Source: Tridacna crocea | Taxonomy: Eukaryota; Mollusca; Bivalvia; Cardiida; Cardiidae | Length of the DNA: 64,000 bases | Direction of reading: 5' to 3' | Assembly: GCA_943736015.1 (NCBI GenBank) | Contig: OX031069.1 | Span: 18,233,235-18,297,234, forward strand | Shown: positions 55,651-64,000 of the stretch, one piece after another | How positions within the stretch are numbered: position 1 is the first letter of the stretch | How the letters are laid out: every line of letters starts with the position of its first letter | Notes under the pieces: model-generated | What the model was told of the DNA's origin: nothing | Databases searched by the model: none | What the model saw: the letters and a program-made list of their open reading frames with translations, nothing else | Made by a program: the position numbers and the translations under genes

Positions 55651-56631
55651 CAAGAGGGCCAAGATGGCCCTGGATCGCTTACCTGAATTTCTGAGAGAAC
55701 CATAGCCATTTTTTTTCAAAATCTAATCAGCCATTTAAGAATTTTTAAGAATTTCTTCATGTCTGTATAGTATAAATAACCCATAGCCATCAAAGCAATG
55801 TTTCTTGATGGATCAAAATTTCTAAAGCAATGTTTGAAAAGGGTCAGCCAAGAAACATTTCTGTGAAATTATTTCAAAATCTGAACAGCCTTTTCTGAGA
55901 AAAAGAATTTCTTCATGGCCACATAATGCAAGTAGCTCCCATTAACCAGAGCCCTGTTTCTAGATACGTCAGCATTTTGGGAACAATTTTTGAAAAGGGT
56001 TACCAAAGGAACATTTCTGAGAAATTATTTCAAAATCTGATCAGCCGTTTCACAGAGGACGAATTTTAAAGAATTTCTTCATGGCCATATAGTGCAAGAA
56101 ACCCCCATTCACCAGAGCCATGTTTCTTGATGGATAAAATTTCGCAAACAATTTTTGAAAAGGGTCATCCAAGGAACATTTCTGTGAAATTATTTCAAAT
56201 TATCTCTGTGGAATTATTTCAAATTCTGACCAGCGGTTTCAGAGAAGAAATTGTTCAAGAATTTCTTAATTTCTGTATAGTGCAAGTAGCCCCCATTCAC
56301 CAGAGCCACATTTTTTGAGGGATCAAAATTTTACGAACAATTTTTGAAAAGAGTCACTGAAGGAACATATCTGTGAAATAATTTTAAAATCTGACCAGCG
56401 GTTTCAGAGGAGAAGATTTTTAAAGAATTTCCTAGAAAATACCATTTGGTTGCCATGGCAACCTGAGTTTTTTATGGAATCAAATTCCAGCCAAGTTTGG
56501 TCCAAATTGGCCAAACGTATTAGGAGGAGTTGATATTTAAAGAATTGTTGACGACGCACTGATGCACGACGCACGACGGACACCGGGTGATCCTAAAAGC
56601 TCCTCTTGAGCACGTTATGCTCAGGTGAGCT
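55651..56631 (-). mobile_element. Helentron-like element, minus orientation, compact copy
   Basis: It runs from CAAGAGGGCCAAGATGGCCC to GTTATGCTCAGGTGAGCT, 981 bp, with about five units of the CCAGAGCCATGTTTCTTGA type. It is the shortest complete element and useful as a reference for the family. Confidence 0.8.
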
Positions 56632-56809
56632 AAAAATATACGGTATTGCCATTTCTATGCAATACATGTCCAAAAAAATACACATTATGTAACTATTTTT
56701 TTATCAGTTTATCTGATATACATATCAGATATTAACTTAGCAAACCGTAAGCAACTTTTACTGGTATGAGCCATATAAATACAACTATTGCAGGAGCATG
56801 ATAAGAAAA
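56632..56809. other. Spacer between two elements
   Basis: No feature is seen. Confidence 0.5.
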
Positions 56810-58312
56810 CAAGAGAGCCATGATGGCCCATAAGTCGCTCTCCTTAGCCTTTCGATCAAACATGGCCCATTTCCAATCTCTTCAGAGATATGGGGACAAA
56901 CTTTCTGACAAATACTCATTAGTATTGGACTTACAAATATACCAGGGTGCACACAAGCTTTTTCTGGAATTTGTCTAAGGGGCCTACTTGACATGTAGAA
57001 ATTATCCAGACAAATATTCTCACAAACTTTGAGAGTATTTGACTGAAAATGAGGTGTGTAGGGTGTACAAAGGTTTTGTTTTTGCAAAGATTTGACCAAG
57101 TGACCAAGCTACTAGTTATTTATTGATGTTACTTCCCTTTTGAATTTGTAAAAATACCAAGCTATTTCAGGGGGTCTTCAGTGTGTTCTAACCTTCACTT
57201 CAGCTGGAACAAACGAATCTGGGACTTTTTGATATAAACATATTTGAACTCTTAACCGTGTTTTATGAGTATCAGGCTGGAAATGTGGCCTCAAGAAGGA
57301 TCCTACATACTAATCTGAAGTGACCCGATGTCAAACATGTCCGAGATTTTATCAAGACAAACACGCTGACAAAATTTAATGAGTATCAGGCTGAAAATTT
57401 TCGTAAAGAGTGTACACAAGGTTTTGTGAAAACTTTGATAAAAATGTCTTAGACATCATCACGACAAACATTCTGAGTTTCATCAGTACGAGGTAGAAAA
57501 TGTGGCCTATCGAGGTTTTTCTAAGATTTCGACAACTGACCAACTTTTTGACATGACATGACTCGATTTGGAATGTGTCTGAGATGATATCAAGAGAACT
57601 ATTTTTTGATACGGTTTCAAGAGTACAAGGCTGAAAATGTGGCCTCTAAAGTGGTCACAAGGCTTTTCTAAGATTTGGCCAAGTGACCTACTTTTTGATC
57701 CAACATGACCAAATTTTGAAGCTGTCTGAGATATTATCATGACAAACACTTTAAGCTAGTTTTACGGGTACCAGGGTTCTGGTACACAAGGCTTTTTGAG
57801 ATTTAGCCCCGTGACAGTAACCTGCTTTTTAATCCAACGTGACCCAATTTCGAAATTGTCTGAGATCATCAACACAAACGCTCTGACCTAGTTTCAGAAG
57901 TAGCAGTCTGAAAAAGTGGTATCTAGACTACACAGGATATTTTCTAAGATTGGGCCCAGTGACCAACTTTTCGACCCGACCCGACTATTTCAAACATGTA
58001 AACATATAATCAAGACAAACATTCTGACCAAGTCATAAGAGTATCAGGCTAAAAAAATGGCCTCTACAGTGCACCCGAGGTGTTTCTTAGAATTGGACCA
58101 ATGACCTGTTTTTGACCAAGCGTGACCCAATTTCGAATCTGTCCAATATTTTAAAACTATAAGCATTCTGGCCACGTTTTACGAAAATCTGACTGATATG
58201 AAGCTCTAGAGTGCACGCAAGGTACATGTTGATGACCGCATGACACATGATGGATGCTGGACACAGCAGGATCACAAAAGGTCATTTTGAGCAATTCGTG
58301 CTGTGGTAAGAT
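56810..58312 (-). mobile_element. Helentron-like element, minus orientation, 145-bp unit type, worn
   Basis: It begins CAAGAGAGCCATGATGGCCC and ends GCAATTCGTGCTGTGGTAAG. Units with GAAAATGTGGCCTC and GATTTGGCCAAGTGACC are about 145 bp and degenerate. Confidence 0.7.
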
Positions 58313-59418
58313 AAAAATGGGTCTGCTCTCAATGGGGCTTAAATCCAGACTTAGTTATATTCAGAATTCACTAATCAGATGCTATTGAAAACTGCACATA
58401 CTTGAAAACAAATAAATGGAGCCTACTAGTAAAAGACAGTTGATTGCAGCAAGAACATGTTTCTCTCCCCTTACATTTTCCATAACTTTCTACAACATAA
58501 TCGTTTCGTTTTTATGGTGTTTAAATGCCACTTTCAGCTAATACAACAGTTGTATCGCCAATGCATGCTATCCTGGAAATTCCATCAATCCTTTCTACAT
58601 AAGCATTAAAATATTTTTAGTTGTAGATTATGTGATAGACAGTAGACAGTTATTTGGCCCTTATTAAATTGCCCTGCGACACCAAAAAAGTATTTGAAAA
58701 TATTTGAAAAGGGCATCATAAGGAGAAAATCTCATTTAACATCAAGGTTCTTATTTGAAATTGTCACTGTAATTCACAAGCCTTTTCCTAGAAGGGGTAC
58801 ATCACCATCTGAAATGCAAAACGGCTAGTGTGCAGCACCTTATTCAGCGTATTCCACTTCATGGTACGTCATGCGAGCCTGTGAACCTATCAATAAATTG
58901 AGTTCCTACAGATTACTCTTTTAGCACTGTGAACAATAAGCTTTCCAATATCAACAAGATATTTTATTGAAATGATATCCCAAACTTCAATTATCCTAAA
59001 AGTCCATTTGGACGGAAAAAAATGTCAAATTTTGACAATCTTGGATGAAAACAACCAGGAATAACTGGAGTTGCATGATAAATCTGGTTCAAAGTTGTAC
59101 TGTTTCTTGCACAGCACTAGTCCTCAATGTGATCTGTCTGCACACGAAGTTTGAAGTCAGTACGTTATATATTTTAAAAGTTATGCTCTGGAGAAAAATC
59201 AAATCTGTACACAAACAAAAGGCAAGAGTCGAAAATGATGAAAAAGGAGTTAAGGGTCTCGTACACTTCAATTGTTTTCAAAGTGATCTATCTGCATAGA
59301 TAGTTTAAACCCAATAGCTTCTACACTTTGGATAGAATGCTCACCACAAGAATCCAATCTGTTAAACTACAAGGGCAATAACTTCAAAAATGGTGAAGAA
59401 AGAGTTGTGGATCGTGAA
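58313..59418. other. Unassigned; SINE scrap at about 58510-58610
   Basis: The scrap has GGTGTTTAAATGCCACTTTC and GCATGCTATCCTGGAAATTC in minus orientation. 59045-59410 contains a unit of the GGGCAATAACTTC type. The 84-residue frame at 59045-59299 has no exon boundaries. Confidence 0.45.
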
Positions 59419-61971
59419 CAAGAGGGTCATGATGGCCCTGAAGTCGGTCACCTGAGCCGTTTGATCAAACATGACCCATTTCCAATCTCTTTAGAGAAAA
59501 CTATACCTAGCACAATACCCCCATCAAGCTCATTGTTACAAAAATGGTCTTTGTTACAGAATGCAGAATGGTTTAGTACAAAATTAAGAGTTGAAAAAAA
59601 TTCAAGGGGAGATAATTCCGTAACAAATTGCAGCAGGATCATGAAAATTGCACATCCTTGACAATATGCAATAGGTCACATGACGTGAAACATTCTGTGA
59701 AAATTCTATTCAATTCCGTCAAGAAATGTGGGAGGAGTTGCGTTCACAAGAAATGGAATTAAATATAACATGAAGCCCCCTTTTTCATGACACCTTATTA
59801 CTAAAAGAAGGGTATATAACTGTGGTGTTGCACGGTCAATCTGGGTGAAACATTTTTCCTATATTTCGTAATAGTGGTTGATAGATGTGACAAGTTCAAT
59901 CTAAAAAACTCTGCATAGTTTTCAAGACAAGACTCAAAACATCAAAAGCGTACTTAAGTGTAATTTAAGTGTAACATAAAATCGCTCCTAGTCGGCCATT
60001 TTGCATCGAATCAAAAACCAAAAAAGTGTCTAGGCAGAATGGGTTATTGTACATATGTATAAAGTTCACGAAATTCCGTCCAATGGTATTGGAGATATTC
60101 ACCGGGACGGACACACGGATAGACGGATGGAGAGACGGACAGACAGCCATGGCGATTCTAGTATATTCCTCTCCACTAGCGGAGATAATTCCGTAACAAA
60201 TCGCAGCAGGGTCATGAAAATTACACATGCCAAACTTCATATATATAGGAACCCTGTGTGTTAAATTTTAGTTCAAAACTTGAAAAATTGTGGGAATATT
60301 GCTGAATACAAATTTGTGCCTACGAACAGACAGCCATAGCGATTCCAGTATAGCGCCCCTTCCACTACGTTGTGGGGGGGAGGTGTGTTATAATAAGACA
60401 AACACTCTGACAAACACTCATCAATATTGGGCTGATAAATATGGCCTGTAGAGTGCACACAAGCTTTTTCTATAATTTGTCTCATCAGCCTACTTGACAT
60501 GTAGAAATTACCCAGACGTACATTCCCACAAACTTTCATGAGTATTTGAAAGAAAATGTGTCTTGTAGGATGTATTTTTTTTCCGAGATTTGACCTAGTG
60601 ACCTAGTTTTTTATCCAACATGACCAATATTCATACTAGTGTAAGATATTATCATGACAGATATTCAAAACAAACTTCAAGATTATTGGACAGAAAATGT
60701 GGCCTCTAGAGCGTACACACGGTTTTTCGAGGATGAAAGTTGGTGACCTAGTTTTTATTCCATGTGACCCATTTTCAAACTCATGCAAGATTCCGTGTGA
60801 CTCATTTTCAAACTCATGCAAGATATCCTCAAGAAAAACATTCTGACAAAAGTTTAAAAAATATTGGACTATAATTATAGTACAGAAAGTTTTTCCGAGA
60901 TTTGTCCTTCTGACCTAGTTTTTTATCCAACATGATCCATTTTCATACTAGTCTTACAGATTATCAAGCCAAAACTTCTGACCGAATTTCAAGATTACTG
61001 GATTGAAAATGTGGCCTCTAAAATTTAAATAAGGTTTTTCTATGATTCGACCTGATGACCTAGTTTTTGACCTGACATGACCCATTTTCAAACTCATTCA
61101 AGCTAGTATCATGACAAACATTCCGACTAACTTTTGAGCATTGAAATGAAATCGTGGTTTCTGGAGCGAACACAAAGATTTGACCTAGTGACCTAGATTT
61201 TGACCAACGTTCGAACTCATCTGTGATATTACCCAGACAAACATTCTGATCGATTTTCAGGAGTATTGGATATAAAACATGGCTTCTGGATCATGCACAA
61301 GATTTTTTTTTATATTTTTTAATTTGACCTTGTGACCTTGTTTATGATGAAATATGGCCCGTTTTCAAATCTGTCAGAGATATCATCAAAACAAACATTC
61401 TGACTAACTGTCAAGAGTATTGGACTGAAAATATGGCCTCTACAGCGTATATAAGGTTTTTCTAAGATTTACCCTAGTGACTTAGATTTTGGTCCGACAT
61501 AGCCAAATTTCTAACTTGTCCGAGATATCATCAAACGAATTGTCAGGAGTATCGGACAGAAAATGTGGCCTTGAGAGTGTATACAATGTTTTTCTAAGGT
61601 TTGACGTGGTGACCTATTTGTTCAAGCGACATGACTTATTTTCGACCTCGCTCGAGATATCATCAAGGCAAACAGTCTTAAGTTTCATGAGCATCAGACT
61701 GAAATTATATCCTCTAGAGGACACACAAGGTTTTTCTAAGATTTGACCTTGTGACCTAGTTTTTGACCCAACATGATCCATTTTCGAAGTCGTTGTTGAT
61801 ATCATCAAGACAAACTTTCTGACAAAGTTTCACAAGAATTGGACAGCAAATGTGGCCTCTAGAGTGTACACAAGGTGAAAGTTGACCATGCACGACGGAC
61901 GTCACACGACGGACGCCGGACACAGTACAATCACAATAGCTCACCATGAGCACTTCATGCTCAGGTGAGCT
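59419..61971 (-). mobile_element. Helentron-like element, minus orientation, 145-bp unit type, with insertion
   Basis: It begins CAAGAGGGTCATGATGGCCC and ends CACTTCATGCTCAGGTGAGC followed by T. About ten units carry GAAAATGTGGCCTCTAGAG and TGACCTAGTGACCTAG in the minus sense. The first unit breaks at about 59499 and resumes at about 60394. Confidence 0.75.
59500..60393 (-). repeat. Insertion made of the foldback family
   Basis: It contains the inverse of the left half of the element at 14.1 kb: TTTTTCATGACACCTTATTA, CAAGACTCAAAACATCAAAA, CGAAATTCCGTCCAATGG and GGACGGACACACGGATAG. GATAATTCCGTAACAAAT occurs twice (about 59611 and 60182), so the insertion itself has a repeat at its sides. Confidence 0.6.
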
Positions 61972-62329
61972 GATAATACACTTGTCCTCAATGTAATTTA
62001 TCTGCATATAAAGTTTGAGGTGAAAAGCTTATACACTTTGGAAGTATAAACCTGGAACAAAAATCCAAATTGTAAAATAACTAAGGGCAATAACTCCAAA
62101 TTAACAAGGATATATCTTTGGTGTTGCAGAGTCTAGCTGGCTGAAACTCGTTGTACTGCATTTCCTAATGGTGGATGATAGATGTGACAAGTCCCATGTA
62201 AAAACCTTTTATAGTTTTCAAATGAAAAAAGACCGGGTAACTCAAAATAGGTCCCATTTAGCATCACACACACACACACACATAACACGAAATTCCGTCC
62301 AATGGTATTTGAGATATTGTCCTGGAGGG
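61972..62329. other. Scraps of array elements
   Basis: It has a GGGCAATAACTCC unit near 62085, a fragment of the foldback arm (GAAATTCCGTCCAATGG, 62288) and a short CA repeat at 62265-62281. Confidence 0.5.
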
Positions 62330-62890
62330 AAACATGAACTGATGACCCAACCGAAAGACCCGGGATTAATATGTGTTGAGAGAAAATGTAGCCTCTTGAG
62401 GGTAAAAATGATTTTTTAAAGATATTACCTGGTGACCTACTTTGTGAACCTGTCTGACATTCTGGACAACTTCCATAAGTATTGTACTAAAAATGTAGCA
62501 TCTACAGAGTACAACAGTCTTCTCAAAGAACTGACCTCGTGACCCGTCCTTTGATCTATTTTGTGCTCATCCAGGAAATCATTAAGAGAAATATTGTGAT
62601 CAATTTTCATGAATTTTTCAACTGAAAATGTGGCACACAGTTTTCCGAAGATTTGACCAGGTGATCTACTGTTTGAATGCTGGATCAATTTTCAAAGCTT
62701 TCTAAGATATTGTCAGATATAACATTCTGACAAATTTCCAGAAATATTGAACTGTAAATAAAGCCTCTTAAATGTAATCCACGTTGTTCTCAAATTTGAC
62801 GTGGTGACCTACTTTTTCACCCTCTGTAATCTATCTAAACGTGCTTTAAACATCATCAGCACATACATTTGATATAACTTTCATGAGTGT
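62330..62890 (-). repeat. Truncated and worn 145-bp unit array
   Basis: Four degenerate units with GAAAATGTAGC and TACCTGGTGACCTACTTT. No terminal hairpins are present. Confidence 0.6.
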
Positions 62891-62915
62891 TGCTTTTATA
62901 GTCTATGCACATATA

Positions 62916-63066
62916 AGGAATCTGCCTAGACCAAACTGGAATTCTATTTTGGTTCAGACCAAATTAGAATTCTACTTTGGTCTAGACAGATTCCAGATCT
63001 GCCTAGACCAAATTAGGATTCCAGTTTGGATAGGCAGATCCAGAATCTGCCTAGGCCAAATTGGAA
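62916..63066. repeat. Palindromic mini-satellite on TCTGCCTAGACCAAA
   Basis: The unit GGAATCTGCCTAGACCAAAC and its inverse alternate five to six times, with GAATTC between them. Neighbouring arms can pair, so the stretch can form a cruciform. The 88-residue frame through it has no support. Confidence 0.8.
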
Positions 63067-63571
63067 TTTTTAATTTAAACTCGAAAATAAAAAAAGTTGT
63101 TAATCAGAAATTCAAAGTAAGAATAAGTTTTGAATGTTTTGCACTTTAGCAGGAAAAAAATGTAGAAAATGGAGCAAATGCGGAAAAAAAGATATTGCTT
63201 TAACTAGAAATATATGTACCTCTTAGTTGTAAACATATGTGGATCTGATTGATTTAATAGAAAGAAATCATGAAATAATTCAATAATGAAGTTTTAAGCA
63301 TTGTTGGAAAATGGGATTTTTTTTGTAATTTCCTAAGAATTCTGCTACAGAGACGTAGTTGTAAACATGTTTTATTTTTTGTAGGATTGATATTATAAAA
63401 ATAAGAAAAATGATTAATATATCACGTAGAAATAATGGTGGGAAAAGGAGAATCGTTTATACTGTATAGTCTTCATATTTTTCCCCTATAAATGGTAATT
63501 AATACTATGTGATGGGTCAACCTATCTGGCACAAGTATGATGTGTGAAGACCAGTGGAAGGTAAAATGATG
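63067..63571. other. No feature recognised
   Basis: AT-rich; no exon or placed repeat. Confidence 0.45.
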
Positions 63572-63800
63572 TTAACCCTTTACCACTCAATGGTGACTCT
63601 GACCGAACCTGGGAAAGGAGCCTTTTGAAAACATTATGGGAAAAGAAGAAAATCCTGGTAACTAGCATTTTCCCCTTTCCCCACAATATTTTCTACCTTA
63701 TCAAAGAAAAAATGCTCCATTTTAACCACATTAAAATCATTGTCTGCAAACGCTTCCAATTCGGAAAAGGCTCAAATTTTGTCGTCTGGTAAAAGGTTAA
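63572..63800. mobile_element. TTAA-flanked MITE
   Basis: TTAACCCTTTACCACTCAAT and TCGTCTGGTAAAAGGTTAA are the ends; CTGGTAACTAGCATTTTCCC is the core. The last 200 bases of the window after it show nothing. Confidence 0.8.
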
Positions 63801-64000
63801 TTGCCAAATTAGTTAGCTGTAAAGTTGTGAATGTGTGATATCTTTTTGACCAATTACACATACAGGAACCATCTGGGAACCCCTTACATGGAATAAGAGA
63901 GATCACAGGCAGTGTACATATTACTCCATTCTATTATTATTAAAACTCTCGCGTCACACAAAAAGCTCTAATGTGCTTTTATTTACTTCAAAAAAAATGT

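Overview
The window looks like nuclear DNA of a bivalve mollusc. The evidence is AT-rich sequence, split genes with GT-AG introns, tRNA-derived SINEs, and several repeat families that I know from clam and mussel genomes (the AGCTCACCTGAGC-ended elements, TTAA-flanked hairpin MITEs, GTCCGTCCGTC-rich arms). This assignment is inference; no species can be fixed from the sequence. There is no operon, rRNA, true tRNA gene or CRISPR array. Most of the window is repetitive, much of it nested.

Two genes are supported. The main one runs on the + strand from about 10.0 kb to at least 38.07 kb. Seven exons (9998-10039, 10550-10671, 12158-12332, 30541-31007, 34014-34166, 34551-34713, 37570-38070) have compatible reading phases at every junction and encode 532 residues from the ATG at 10024. 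The order is a CARD death-fold domain (exons 1-3), a domain resembling the CXorf38/DUF4559 family with an R-N-x3-H HEPN-type motif (exons 4-6), and a second HEPN-like domain resembling the DZIP3 type with a degenerate catalytic motif (exon 7). A strong donor at 38071 shows that the gene continues, but I found no further exon. All three modules are bounded by phase-1 introns, as expected for exon shuffling. I infer an innate-immune or stress-signalling protein that couples a CARD to a HEPN (possible RNase) unit. This is the most interesting item here.

The second gene is on the - strand at 55.14-53.02 kb: the 3' part of a SEA-domain, single-pass membrane protein (exons 55143-54975, 53915-53764, 53196-53024, followed by an AATAAA). 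Its upstream exons were not found.

Repeat layout: 0.7-2.5 kb local duplications; 2.75-7.02 kb a 4.27-kb transposon with 29-bp inverted ends starting CACGGTG and a 5-bp target duplication (Transib/RAG-like), carrying a 363-bp element with a 9-bp duplication; 7.3-8.7 kb an array element; 9.2-13.9 kb MITEs and SINEs among the CARD exons; 14.1-29.7 kb the large intron, filled with nested foldback and Helentron-like elements whose cores are tandem arrays of about 145-170 bp; 29.8-30.05 kb a palindromic array; 31.4-33.5 kb another nested array; 39.9-47.1 kb MITEs and SINEs; 47.1-50.4 and 55.6-62.9 kb more array-bearing elements; 62.9-63.1 kb a palindromic mini-satellite; 63.6-63.8 kb a MITE.
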